Positions 53,401-62,449 of a stretch of 64,000 nt of DNA are shown here, piece by piece. The position numbers and the translations under genes are program-made. Position 1 is the first letter of the stretch. Every line of letters begins with the position of its first letter. The stretch spans positions 3,979,822 through 4,043,821 of the forward strand of contig OW203751.1 in assembly GCA_934045075.1 (NCBI GenBank), read 5' to 3'. The notes under the pieces were generated by a model, which worked only from the letters and a program-made list of their open reading frames with translations, ran no database searches and was not told the DNA's origin. The stretch is from Yponomeuta sedellus. Its lineage: Eukaryota; Arthropoda; Insecta; Lepidoptera; Yponomeutidae.

Positions 53401-55830
53401 TATTTTGTAACTTTCAATCGGTCTTAGGGGCGAGAGATTGACGAAACAAATATATACTGCGAATGTGAGTGAAGGGCTGGCAAGGGACGTCCCAGGCGGA
53501 CATACATCGACCAAATAGGGGATGTATTAGCAAAGGCGAAGATAAAAAGTAGGTACCCGGAACCGGCGTGCGTGCATGCAACGACTAATGAACGTTGATG
53601 AAGCGAAGGTGATCTGTCAGGATCGTGGCAAGTGGCAGTCCCTGGTCTCTGCCTACACCACTGGGATACAGGCGTGAGGTTATGTAAGTATGTTAGGGGC
53701 GATTTGGTCAATAAAAATTTGCGTAGCCAGTGAATAATATTAATAATAATATTATTTCGAAATTGTGGAATACGCTGCCATCGTCTGTCTTTCCTGAGAC
53801 ATATAACCTGGTTCTCTTTAAAAGTAGAGTTAACCGGCATTTAACAGGTAAGCACGTAACATCGTAGACCCCGTCTTCGCTTACCATCAGGCGTGACTGG
53901 GGTCAAGTGTAACCTGTCCTACTTAAAAAAACAAAAAAAAAAACTCTGCTATACAAACGTAGGTCAGTAAACAATAAAAAAAAACTTTACACTACATACA
54001 AACATGATATGAAAATGGCTTCACAATGCATGTTGAACCAAAATAGCTGTAAGCAAGAACTGTAAGTAGCGTACGCAGATTTGTTACCTCGGACTTCTGC
54101 AATTCCTTGTAATCAATACCCGATAAAATGTATTCCTTATTGGAATGCATTTTATCGGGGATTGATTGATTGATTGATCGAGACAATAAATATGTAGTGT
54201 GTGTGAGTATTTCTGTTGTTTTGTAGAGGGCAAAAAATTTTTTTCCCTTTTTTTTCTAAAATATTTCTATGAGTGAAAACTTGTAATTGGCTCTCAGTCA
54301 TTATTTCAATCGCAATGCGTATGTCCATGCTGTAAGTTTTCCTATGAATCGCTGAATGTGTTGGTAAGCGCCAATCTCGAGAGCCGCTGAACCGATTTCG
54401 TTAATTCTTCTTTTAGAATATTCCTTGAAGGACGAGGATGGTTCTTACGGAGAGAAAAATAAAAAAAAAATAAACAATCGACTGCTAGGCGGTACGAAGT
54501 TCGCTGGGTCAGCTAGTAATAAAATAAATAAAATAATACCCTGGCGCCACGCGGCATTAAGAGGCGTCACAAAGCGTTTCACAAAGATTGCCAGTAGCAG
54601 TAATACAGAAGAATTAGTATAGATCTTAAGTAAATGTAGAGAAAAAAATAATGGTGGCAGTTTCCAAACTACAGCTCAGTTAAGAGAAGTTATACTCAGA
54701 AAGGCAATCATCACAACACATAAATTGTAAATAATACAGAGACTAGAGAGGTTCGAAATTTCGCTGATGCCGGTACTTGCCCATTAGCTCAGTTGGGAGA
54801 GCGCTGGTACGGTTAGGCAGAGGTCGCGGGTTCGAGTCCCGGCATGCGTGGAATTATTAGCCTCTAAATAGGGTTTTTACAAGATATAAAAATTAATAAA
54901 GTTACACAATAACGTTTTTACAAGATATAAAAATTAATAATATCATCATCATTATCCCATTATGTCCCCACCGTGGGGCACGGGTCTCTTCCCTGAGGAA
55001 GGCCATACTCCACCACGGGGGCCAAGTCCGGATTGGTGGAGGCTTGCATACCAATTGAGCTACCAGAGGTTGCGGGTTCGAGTCCCGGCATGGGTGAGAT
55101 TTTTGGCCTCTGAATGGGTTTTTAAATTTGTCCTTAGCACGGGTTAGTGCATTAAAAATAAAAATAGCAGAACAGAGCAAATGTACCTTTTTAAGATTCT
55201 AGGTCTAATCAGGTTCCCGCAAGACAGGTTGTACCTAGTGCGGGAGCCAATGTCAATCGCCAATACACGTACATTTTAAGTTTTAAGATAAGCAACCTCC
55301 CTGTTCACAGCAGTACTACACTTTAATTGAAAATAAATGATTTTGACTTTTGCAATACTAGTGGCTGGTCTTACTGTCAGAAGTTTTCATGCCTCCGACT
55401 CCATAAGGCCTCCGACTTGGCTTAACGACTGCCATCCATCGACGGCAGCCGGCACCAACTGCTTAACGTGCAACTTAACTTAAACAATATGTTTTTCCTT
55501 TTTCATTCATTTATCTGTATGGTCTTATGCTATTTTCATGTTATAATATATAGTTACTTTATATTATAACATGAAAATAGCATAAGAATATAGCTTTACT
55601 AAGGGAGCCGAGCGGGGGGCGGGCGTAGAGTATACCCTGGAAAGAGTACTCTAGAGTAACACACATCCAGTGGCGCTGGGCAAGTCTCTCACCTTGAACC
55701 TGAGGGAGCCGAGCGGGGGGCGGGCGTAGGGTATACCCTGGAAGCTGTAGTAGGACTTCCCCGAGGGGCTGGGAACAACGCGGCCCAGCAGCTCACCGTG
55801 CTCCACGCGTACTATCGGGGTCTCTGCCAT
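46988..55830 (-). CDS. Carboxyl/choline esterase CCE-B with repeat-bearing C-terminal extension
   Basis: Four exons: 55830-55693, 51825-50555, 49706-49526 and 47470-46988. Joined, they give 690 residues with no stop at any junction. Residues 1-530 form a normal intracellular alpha-esterase: FQGIPYARPP, ENCLFLNVYTP, oxyanion motif HGGGF (106-110), GESAG with Ser188, Glu322, His430 in AGHTDELGYLF. The last exon adds residues 531-690, acidic and low-complexity, with six 7-residue repeats (559-600) and the end FVNFFESLGGKK. The first two coding-intron positions and phases are as in CCE-A, and an acceptor lies 10 bases before the ATG. Reading through the exon 3 donor would instead give a 538-residue protein of usual length. 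Introns are packed with S1, S5S, LINE and foldback elements. The catalytic core is certain; joining exon 4 is well supported by frame and splice sites but unproven. Confidence 0.88.
47282..47386 (-). repeat. 21-bp coding tandem repeat (heptapeptide) in CCE-B exon 4
   Basis: Units EPEVVHS, QPQVVQS, EQEVVHT, EPEVVKS and ETEAVSA (residues 559-593), then a decayed TSEVRVI. DNA shows the same 21-base period (AACTACTTCC on plus recurs). Confidence 0.9.
47536..47640 (-). mobile_element. LINE-type 3' tail in CCE-B intron 3
   Basis: AGAATAGAATAGAAATGG then TTTATTTATTACACACAAAA, like the tail at 812-870. Confidence 0.45.
48038..48129 (-). mobile_element. S1 truncated insertion with 11-bp target duplication
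   Basis: ACATTCATTGT at 48038-48048 and 48119-48129 brackets only 70 bp: the 3' part of the unit on the minus strand, broken inside the anticodon loop (ACGGATAG). Confidence 0.9.
48305..48380 (+). mobile_element. S5S head fragment
   Basis: CGAAGCGCTCGGGGCCTACT and GAGTTAAGCGAGAACGGGCG; cut where LINE-A sequence starts. Confidence 0.65.
48385..48490 (+). mobile_element. LINE-A 3' coding end, intact frame
   Basis: Plus frame reads CRQMLDAAS-type start, then EDRALWRSLGEGYVQQWTT and stop, followed by ATAGCCTGAAGAAAAAGAAG. Confidence 0.8.
48648..49407. mobile_element. Long foldback element in CCE-B intron 3
   Basis: Arms of about 310 bp are reverse complements with few differences: left from AATATTTTCGGGGCTTAATC through CGACGTTTCGACGACGTTAC, TCATCGTC-like blocks and GCGACACACTACACTGACAA; right is the mirror ending GATTAAGCCCCAAAAATATT. 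A central segment near 48960-49090 is single-copy. It ends 118 bp from the exon 3 donor. Confidence 0.85.
49526..49706 (-). CDS. CCE-B exon 3
   Basis: Acceptor CTGTTCACAG before 49706, donor CCTAAG|GTACGG (49525-49524). Completes the split Gly codon, then NPTPDENHYLTVSWPPVTK, LHYIKLGAELALG and MDFWDEQYNRHFKIW, the standard C-terminal end of esterases. Read-through after the donor adds eight residues and TAG at 49501-49499. Confidence 0.9.
49765..50136. mobile_element. S1 composite in CCE-B intron 2
   Basis: Inverted part (TTTTTAATGCACTAACCCG, AACCTATTTAGAGG, box B variant GGGATTCAAACCC) followed by plus tail, spacer and a second plus unit cut after box A. Confidence 0.8.
50137..50232 (-). 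mobile_element. LINE-A 3' end fragment
   Basis: TTCTTCTTCTTCAGGCTATA, GTCCACTGCTGGACATGGCC and CTAATGAGCGCCATAGCGC; it interrupts an S1 unit. Confidence 0.75.
50233..50385 (-). mobile_element. S1 unit in CCE-B intron 2
   Basis: AACCTATTTAGAGGATAAAA, box B GGGATTCGAACCC, AGCTAATGGGCGACTCACCG and CATCAGTGAAATTTCG. Confidence 0.75.
50455..50545. repeat. Pyrimidine/GT simple tract
   Basis: CT-rich with a (TG)n core at 50509-50524; ends six bases before the complement of the exon 2 donor. Confidence 0.85.
50555..51825 (-). CDS. CCE-B exon 2 (catalytic core)
   Basis: Acceptor GTTCTTTCAG (AG 51827-51826), donor TGCGG|GTGAGT (50554-50553). Residues 47 to 470 with HGGGF, GESAGG, GNAGIKD, Glu322 and His430. 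Confidence 0.93.
51826..52794. other. CCE-B intron 1, exon-2-proximal part
   Basis: Holds a fragment of the LINE-A-sharing short repeat at 52120-52212 (GCGATCCCCAACCCGCATGC, CCAATGATGGCACAACCTTG). Otherwise AT-rich. Confidence 0.5.
52795..52960 (-). mobile_element. LINE-B 3' end, strongly decayed
   Basis: CACTTGCCAAGATCTAGACT and ATGCACGCACGCCGGTTTCA keep the LINE-B order. Confidence 0.4.
52961..53469. other. Unannotated part of CCE-B intron 1
   Basis: 53030-53130 (TGTCCTGGCCTGGTTACTAT, GTCTGGGATCAGGCC) looks SINE-derived. No exon seen. Confidence 0.35.
53470..53695 (+). mobile_element. LINE-B 3' coding end
   Basis: Reads [18 protein letters not shown] with a small shift, then VDEAKVICQDRGKWQSLVSA and QA plus stop. 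Ends GGCGTGAGGTTATGTAAGTA. Confidence 0.8.
53755..53930 (+). mobile_element. LINE C-terminal end (third type)
   Basis: Frame LWNTLPSSVFPETYNLVLFK then SRVNRHLTGKH and stop; 3' UTR CGCTTACCATCAGGCGTGAC, then an A-rich run. Confidence 0.7.
53931..54339. other. Unannotated part of CCE-B intron 1
   Basis: A near-perfect inverted repeat lies at about 54112-54170 (AATCAATACCCGATAAAATG and mirror). Confidence 0.5.
54340..54516 (+). mobile_element. Helitron 3' part
   Basis: GAGCCGCTGAACCGATTTCG, GAGGATGGTTCTTACGGAGA, then AGGCGGTACGAAGTTCGCTG hairpin and GGTCAGCTAG|T. The 5' end is not certain. Confidence 0.7.
54735..55172 (+). mobile_element. S1 and S5S fragments
   Basis: 54735-54880: S1 unit with TTAGCTCAGTTGGGAGAGCG and box B GGTTCGAGTCCC. 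54945-55040: S5S tail in minus sense (TTATGTCCCCACCGTGGGGC, CCACGGGGGCCAAGTCCGG). 55050-55172: S1 3' half ending GTGCATTAAAAATAAAAATA. Confidence 0.7.
55370..55480 (-). mobile_element. S5S middle fragment
   Basis: GCTGGTCTTACTGTCAGAAG, CATAAGGCCTCCGACTTGGC and GGCACCAACTGCTTAACGTG. Confidence 0.65.
55522..55586. repeat. Inverted repeat, about 25-bp arms
   Basis: TTATGCTATTTTCATGTTAT and ATAACATGAAAATAGCATAA are exact mirrors around TATATAGTTACTTTATATT. Confidence 0.9.
55602..55642 (-). pseudogene. Partial duplicate of CCE-B exon 1
   Basis: 41 bp identical but for one base to exon 1 positions 55703-55743, shifted by 101 bp into intron 1. On the minus strand it would read FQGILYARPPLGSL (exon: FQGIPYARPPLGSL). 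It has neither the exon's last 10 bases nor the donor. Confidence 0.9.
55693..55830 (-). CDS. CCE-B exon 1
   Basis: 46 codons from ATG (55830-55828) to RFK|GTGAGA (donor 55692-55691). GC-rich for this window. Upstream acceptor CGATTTCAG (AG 55842-55841) gives a 10-base leader, as in CCE-A; the 5' UTR exon itself was not found. Confidence 0.9.
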
Positions 55831-55879
55831 TCTGCCGCCCCTGAAATCGAAAAGAGTAAGCCTTTTACATTCCTAATCA

Positions 55880-56187
55880 GCACATGCATGATTTAAAAAA
55901 CAATTTAGGGGCTAAAAGTTCCACCCACGCCGGGACTCGAACCCGCGATCGCTGGCTAACCGTCTCCTAACTGAGCTAATGGGCGACTCACCGGCATCAG
56001 TGAAATTTCGAACCTCTTTACAATACTCTCTGTACTACGTACAGGCAGCAACACAGCAATAATACAGTGAGCATTGTAAAGAGGGTTCGAGTTCCGGCAT
56101 GGGTGGAATATTTAGCCTCTAAATAGGTTCTTAAAATTGTCCTTAGCACGGGTTAGTGCATTAAAAAGAATATATCGCATGGTTTAA
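55880..56187. mobile_element. S1 composite upstream of CCE-B
   Basis: Minus-oriented unit then plus tail ending GTGCATTAAAAAGAATAT. Imperfect flanks TGCATGATTT / CGCATGGTTT may be the target duplication. Confidence 0.7.
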
Positions 56188-56819
56188 TTAAACCTACGAG
56201 CTCTCGAATATGAGGCCGTTCATCCCAATCAATTACATAATGTTATTTTAAATAATTCAATATAATAAAAGGATATTACAATACAATAATTATTTAAATA
56301 AATTTATTATAAGTACTATGACATTTCAATTCAGCAGTCATGCTAATCATTTCATACATTTTATTATTTTATTTTATTTTAATTTTATTTTAATACAATT
56401 ATAACTCTTAAAAACCGAAATACTGTAAATATTCTGTAAATTTTCGTTATTTTAAGATGTTAATTTAATATTTGTACGCCTTTACGGCAAAATATGCTGA
56501 AGCTTTATTAATTATAAGAACTTTTATGTACACGCATGTTTCACAAATAAATAAATTTATTTGATTACTTTGTTTTGTATGTCAGGCGTACATTTATTAA
56601 TCTATTCACAATTTATGCAACTATCGCAACTGACATTGCCCTATCAATTATTCTATCCTAATTATCTTTTTACAATTTATGCAATTACCATAAATGACAT
56701 TCATCTTACATTATCCAGCATTCCACTTTGTTAACTCAAAGTTTGACTCGCTACTTATAGTCAATAACTCAATGTCTCTTATTTATTTATTTGCTTAATC
56801 TTATTTACGATTTTGTTCA
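56188..56819. other. Unannotated AT-rich spacer
   Basis: Contains an ATAAATAAATTTATTTGATT tail near 56548 and no gene; CCE-B's promoter may be here or further right. Confidence 0.4.
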
Positions 56820-57102
56820 GGTTCGTACTAGGTATCTCTCCGAGGCCTGCATGCCGCCTCACGGGTACTGACGGAAGACCAGCGCTGGAGTATCATATCT
56901 CCAGCTTATGCTGAGTCAGAGCCCTTTTGCACTTGCCACACCCACAGTACTCACATTGGAAAATGCTCTGTGTCTCTGTTTCATTGTGTATCGTATTGTT
57001 GTTGCTTTTCTTCTCTTGTACGTATAGTCTGCTTAATATTGTTTTTATTGCGTGTGTGTGTAAATGTAAATAAATGATTAATAAATTAAAAAAAAAAAAA
57101 AT
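56820..57102 (+). mobile_element. Poly(A) retroposon 3' UTR
   Basis: GAGGCCTGCATGCCGCCTCA, GTCAGAGCCCTTTTGCACTT, GTGTAAATAAATGATTAATA and a run of 14 A at its end. The coding part is missing. Confidence 0.6.
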
Positions 57103-57271
57103 TATGAATTTGCAAATGCAATACGACTCGTGAACTGTGAAGGAAAACATGCAGAGGAAAACCAAGTGTTTTATGATTACTTATTTAAACACAATATAGG
57201 CACAGATTAAGTACATTGGGACCTCCAAAAAACAATTATTATTATGAAAAAAATACTAGACTACTAAAACC

Positions 57272-57745
57272 AATGAGGGATTTTTCTGACAGCTAAGAAA
57301 AGTAGTTCTAAATTTGTCAGTAGATGGCGTTTTCAAGTGAGGGTTTTTGTTTTTATAATGATATTTGCCACTTTCCAGTTTATTCTGTGGTCCACAGTTC
57401 ACAGATCACGTGGTATTTCCTCCCTCTTTCTTTTGGCTCTTGCATTATTATTGTTATGCCAGAACAGTCCAAAAGAAAAGCCAGGGTCGTCGTAACAATA
57501 ACAAAACAGAGGAGAACAGAACATTCGCGTAACCACAGGAGAAACCGAATGGCATAGAATAGATGATTGATCAGTTGATCACAGATTAGATTCCTTCCGG
57601 TTGATGAAATCGCAAAACAGCAATAAAGTTTTTACCTGTGGCAAGCAATAACAAACAAGAAAGGTAAACCCTTGCGATTCAGCGCCATCTCATTTAAGCT
57701 TTTAAAACTATTTTTTTTTAATAGCTGTCAGAAAAATCCCTCATT
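57272..57745 (+). mobile_element. MITE family M4, copy 1
   Basis: 474 bp with inverted ends AATGAGGGATTTTTCTGACA and TGTCAGAAAAATCCCTCATT; internal CACAGATCACGTGGTATTTC. Confidence 0.85.
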
Positions 57746-57935
57746 AAAAAGTACAAAGGCGAACTAAACAGTCAATCATGGTGTTGCTAAACGAGAAATA
57801 TATAGGGTGCTTGCATGAATATAATAAACATAAATAGATTACAGTTAATATAAATAAATTTGAACGTAACCTAAGCCCATAACCGGTATGGCTCCTAATT
57901 TAAAAACAAAATCTGTAAAAGATATTTTTTACTGG

Positions 57936-58181
57936 TAGCTTTATTAAAAACCTATGTAGAGGTTAAAAATTCCGCGTACCAGCGCTCTCCCAAATGAGCT
58001 AATAGGCAAGTGCATCATTGAAACTTCGAACCTCTTTACAACACTCTCTGTATTATTTACAGGCAGCGACATCTGGCTGCAGTAATTTGCATCACGTGCA
58101 GCCCCGAGTACTTACTTTGCAGTTAGGTTTTTATATCGGAATGACATCGCTGTACCCACATGATTATTAATTAGCTTTATT
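57936..58181 (-). mobile_element. S1 simple insertion with 10-bp target duplication
   Basis: TAGCTTTATT at 57936-57945 and 58172-58181. One minus-oriented unit with full spacer; the middle of the tRNA-like head is deleted. Confidence 0.8.
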
Positions 58182-58333
58182 AAAACAGTAAACAGACATG
58201 GCGGTAAACTTATCTCGACAATCTGCGCAAACACTGTCGAGAGAGATTGCACTGCAGTCATCTCTATTTTGTCATCCATTGCTATGTAGACTTTGTAAAT
58301 TGTGACATCATACGTGCATAAGCCGTCTGTATG

Positions 58334-59521
58334 AGGCTGGGCGCCTGAGACGCAGGCGACGCAGCGCAGCGCAGATTTTGTAAAGCATGGAACGTTATTG
58401 AGCTACAGTACTACACATCACAAAATCCCTTCGGGAATCTACGTTCGCGCAGACTAGGAAGAAGTGTAACGAAAGTACCCGAAGCTATTCAACATGATCT
58501 TTAACCGATACGGTTAAGGTGCAGAATTGATTGCCGCAGTAGCGCTACCTATTTCGCTCACGTTAATATTGCCAAACTAATAGTCACCTGCATCGATGAC
58601 GTTGAATCAACCATAGCAACAAAGGCGCGCGGCCTGCCATAAAATGAAACTATCTGATTGGTCGATCAACTTGCCGCACATCCAAAATTTGGTCATCTGC
58701 GCAGGTACATCCGCGAGACTTATTTCTTGTGTAGCACTGTACGTACGCTGCGGCCAAGAAACATCCTTGGCTGCGGCGCAGGCACGTGCGACGCAGACAT
58801 GTGTCTGCCCTGCTCTGCGTCTCGTTGTAGTGCCGGCACAGATTTCTGCGCGACGCGTGCACGTCGAGGCGTGTTTACTAGCAATTTTGTTGCACATTTA
58901 ATGAGGGATTTTTCTGACAGCTATTATAAAAAAAATAGTTCTAAAAGCTACGATGAGATGGCGCTGAATCGCAAGGGTTTACCTTTTTTTGTTTGTTATT
59001 GCTTGCCACAGGTAAAAACTTTATTGCTGTTTTGCGATTTCATCGACTGGAAGGAATCTAATCTGTGATCAACTGATCAACGTCAACTGATCAACCATGA
59101 TTAAAGCACGAAAATCAAATAACAATAGTGCAAGAGCAAAAAAAAGAGGGAGGAAATTCCACGTGATCTGTGGACTGTGGACCACAGAATAAACTGGAAA
59201 GTGGCTTATCCTATTAAAAAAACAAAAACCCTTACTTGAAAACGCCATCTACTGATAAATTAGGAACTACTTTTCTTAGCTGTCAGAAAAATCCCTCATT
59301 GAATTAAGTTCACTGTGAACATTGTTTGTATGATACAAATCATCCAGACTGTTAAAAAAAGACATTGAAAGAGTTTTTATGGGTGGGAATTGCTAAGGAA
59401 TGGAGCGAATAGTTCCGTCGCACCATGCGGTGGGGGCCTATGTCTGCTCCAACTGCCCTGCCCTGTACTGAACTGTGCTACGCTGTGCTGCGTCGCCTGC
59501 GTCTCAGCATGCGCCCAGCCT
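58334..59521. mobile_element. Inverted-repeat element containing M4
   Basis: Left AGGCTGGGCGCCTGAGACGC...GGCGACGCAGCGCAGCGCAG and right CGTCGCCTGCGTCTCAGCAT...GCGCCCAGCCT mirror each other over about 45 bp. A GC-rich patch at 58640-58870 has open frames in both strands without motifs. M4 copy 2 is nested inside. Confidence 0.6.
58900..59300 (-). mobile_element. MITE M4, copy 2 (inverted relative to copy 1)
   Basis: Same ends as copy 1 and the same internal blocks in reverse order; about 70 bp shorter. Confidence 0.85.
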
Positions 59522-59626
59522 AACAAACTCCCAACTGCAGGTCATGGGCCTTCTCTCTCTCTCTCCGTCAGAGAGTGTATTTATTGTCCACGGTCGCGAA
59601 CAAGTTCAGAGTCAAAAACTATTTCA

Positions 59627-59695
59627 TCTTCTATCTATAATATAAAAAATAAAGAATCGACTGTTAGGCGGTACGAAGTTCGCTCGGTCAGCTAG
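59627..59695 (+). mobile_element. 69-bp mini-Helitron
   Basis: CA|TCTTCTATCTATAATATA start, GGCGGTACGAAGTTCGCTC hairpin region, and GGTCAGCTAG|T end. Almost all interior is gone. Confidence 0.6.
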
Positions 59696-59792
59696 TAATC
59701 GTATATAAATGAAAAACACCTATCGGCCTAACGTCCCTGACGTCACGCCCGGTAACAATATTAAAATGTCAATAAAACGTTATCGTTCGTTA

Positions 59793-59850
59793 TCAACCCT
59801 TGTATGTCCCCACTGCTGGGGCACGGGTCTCTTCCTGCATCGCAGGAAAC
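59793..59850 (-). mobile_element. S5S tail fragment
   Basis: ACCCTTGTATGTCCCCACTG and CGGGTCTCTTCCTGCATCGC. Confidence 0.7.
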
Positions 59851-60469
59851 GTAAATAAAAGTACCTATTGAAATTAGATTCATAATATACCTTATATTTG
59901 CGAAAACCAATTTTTTTTCAACAATCTCCGTAGTTTTGAAGTATCTGCAGTGCTTTACAAAACGGAAACGGATGTTGCACGTTATTATAGTATGTTCACG
60001 AGTAAACCGGAAGTGACTACTAAATCCGTTTTAGGTGTTCCGAACAGGAAATTCAAACCCGTCATCAAACCGTAGTTACCCCAGCCATGAAATATGTAAA
60101 CGTTTATAAGCTGTGGACTACATTAAGTAGCGCTCAAGGTTAGGCGTAAATGATAAATACATTTAACATATTTAATATCAGGGTTTAGGATAATCCGTAT
60201 TTATCCTCATCGGGTTTTACAGCCGCCTAGCTTTTTCCCGCGTCTGCACGCAGAAAATATAATAAATAAACTCCACACGTTAAATTCACTAGTTCTGTTC
60301 CCAAGCTACGATACTCCGTGCTATGGTAACCAGGCAATAATAAAATATTATTATTGTATTTCTTAATGATTCGCGATACTCATACATACATTAAACGGGT
60401 CAAATAATAATAAATAATCGCGACTTGACCAGTTTAATATATAACTATGTATTATTATTGAACAATCAC
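59851..60469. other. Unannotated spacer
   Basis: AT-rich; no gene seen. Confidence 0.45.
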
Positions 60470-60590
60470 ACTTCCTCCACCAACCCGGACTTGGCCCCCG
60501 TGGTGGAGTATGGCCTAACCTTCCTGCGATGCAGGAAGAGACCCGTGCCCCAGCAGTGGGGACATATAAGGTTTGATAATGAATCACACT
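60470..60590 (+). mobile_element. S5S tail fragment
   Basis: CTCCACCAACCCGGACTTGG, CCTGCGATGCAGGAAGAGAC and CCCAGCAGTGGGGACATATA. Confidence 0.75.
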
Positions 60591-60629
60591 TCACATCACA
60601 TAATATTCTATCACACTAATATTCGATAT

Positions 60630-60715
60630 CAACACTTGTATGTCCCCACTGCTGGGGCACGGGTCTCTCCCTGCATCACAGGAAGGTTAGGCCATACTCC
60701 ACTACGAGGGCAGTG
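60630..60715 (-). mobile_element. S5S tail fragment, inverted relative to 60470-60590
   Basis: CACTTGTATGTCCCCACTGC then AGGTTAGGCCATACTCCACT; the pair forms an imperfect hairpin. Confidence 0.75.
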
Positions 60716-61347
60716 GGGACATTATTATGCAAGTATCCACGGAGCTGAGTGAAGTTGATGTTTCCTTATTTTTTTTTAAATTACTCCAGCTGTCAAAAGC
60801 ATAAATTTTTTGACACTTTGGAGTTGTATAAATGCGATAAAGTGGAAAGATACGTAATAAAAGGGCTGTTCGCCTGTAAAATTAAATACTATATAACGTT
60901 CAAATTTGATATTAATTTCGGTGCATGTAACATAGGGGCAGGACAAGCGATTGCGTTGTGTGGAAGTTAATATTAAGATCATAGAACAAACCTTATCTTA
61001 AGAAATTCAATCGTCGAATAAGCGTAATAGATGTTCAACATTCCGGTGTGATAAGCGGTTGTAATTGTAACAATATCCAAGTACTTGAGAAGGTATTTTG
61101 ATCAATCGAGTCATCGGTCAATCAACCACAGATTAAAAAGATAAACAATCAACTTGCTTTGACAGGACGAAACTTTTTTCGCGGTTCATTTTGCAGCAAA
61201 GAGTTTTGAGTATGAGGTTACAGGTAAAACGGTTGCTTCGTGGACTTAACACTCTGACGGCCTACTACGGACGCAGAGTGCAACGGTAGAAATCCTCTAG
61301 TGTATAGTTCGGTTGTTAGTTCGGTTAGTCCGGTTGACCGAACTACT
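60716..61347. other. Unannotated spacer
   Basis: Short frames (73 and 68 codons) on opposite strands at 60749-60982 without motifs. Confidence 0.4.
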
Positions 61348-61654
61348 GAGTGCTTAGTGCGAGTTTGACAGATCCAATCGAATAACTTTACTACCGCGTT
61401 AATCGAGCATTGAGTAGTGAGTATGAGTAAGTTAACCGTTCGAACTGGCAAAACGCTGTCACAGTACAACTCGCACTCGCGTTTATTCGTGTTTTGGCTG
61501 GTAAACGTGTTCACTTCTCAACGTAAACCATTACAACTCGCACTCAGCAATTTTAATTGCCATACTTGTCGCTAGGTGGCGCTTCCTCGATGCCATAGAA
61601 ATATGAGTTTACGTTAACGCGATCGAGTAGTTAAAAAACTCGCACTAAGCACTC
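61348..61654 (-). mobile_element. MITE M2, complete copy
   Basis: GAGTGCTTAGTGCGAGTTTG to AAACTCGCACTAAGCACTC. Confidence 0.85.
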
Positions 61655-61702
61655 TGACACTTTTTAGTTTCAGTAAATCGGTTGAAGTCATTTTTTTATA
61701 AT

Positions 61703-61910
61703 ATGAACAACATGAATTTAAAAACCTATTTAGAGGCTGAAAATTTCACCCATGCCGGGATTCGAACCCGCAACCTCTGGCTATCCGTGCCAGAGGTTGC
61801 GGGTTCGAATCCCGGCATGGGTGAAATTTTCAGCCTCTAAATAGGTTTTTAAATTTGTTCCTTAGCACGGGTTAGTGCATTAAAAATAAAAATAGTATGA
61901 ACAACATGAA
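61703..61910. mobile_element. S1 palindromic insertion with 14-bp target duplication
   Basis: ATGAACAACATGAA at 61703-61716 and 61897-61910. The insert is a near-perfect hairpin of the S1 3' part: about 60-bp arms (AAAAACCTATTTAGAGGCTG...) meet at CTATCCGTG, followed by the tail TTAGTGCATTAAAAATAAAA. Confidence 0.92.
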
Positions 61911-61926
61911 AACAAGCGAACATCTG

Positions 61927-62023
61927 GAAAACAATTGAACGTCGGGAAAACAAGTGAATGTCGGAAAAAATAGAGAATGTCGGGAAAACAAGTTAATGTC
62001 GGAAAAAATAGAGAATGTCGAAA
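61927..62023. repeat. Minisatellite, about 37-bp unit
   Basis: GAATGTCGGAAAAAATAGAG and GTCGGGAAAACAAGT alternate for about 2.5 units. Confidence 0.75.
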
Positions 62024-62166
62024 CAGTGATTTCTTAAGCAACTAGGTATCAGCGAATCCTTTACGCTGATTGGCGTATCCTTTTATCAAGATTTGTCATC
62101 GATACACTAACCAGAAGAGTGACTTGCTAGCTATGTAGGTATCTTGACTGTACAGTGTAACAGAAA

Positions 62167-62410
62167 ATAGACAGGTTTTAAAAACCTATTTAGAGGCTAA
62201 AAATTCCACCCATGCCGGGATTCGAACCCGCGACCTCCGGCAATCCGTGCCAGCGCTCTTTCCAACTGAGCTAATGGGCGACTCACCGGCATCAGTGAAA
62301 TTTCGAACCTCTTTACAATATTCTCTGTGAGAACAGCCTCTAAATAGGTTTTTAAAATTGTCCTTAGCACGGGTTCGTGCATTAAAAAAATATGTATATA
62401 GACAGGTTTT
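62167..62410. mobile_element. S1 composite insertion with 13-bp target duplication
   Basis: ATAGACAGGTTTT at 62167-62179 and 62398-62410. A full minus-oriented tRNA-like unit, a switch near 62330, then the plus tail CCTCTAAATAGGTTTTTAAA...GTGCATTAAAAA. Confidence 0.92.
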
Positions 62411-62449
62411 AGTTCAAGAATTTAATGAAAATATCTTAGATATCTTACA

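Noticed and set aside
58607..59068. Cys/Arg-rich overlapping frames
   Set aside because: They lie in a GC-rich patch inside an inverted-repeat element and are open on both strands by composition.
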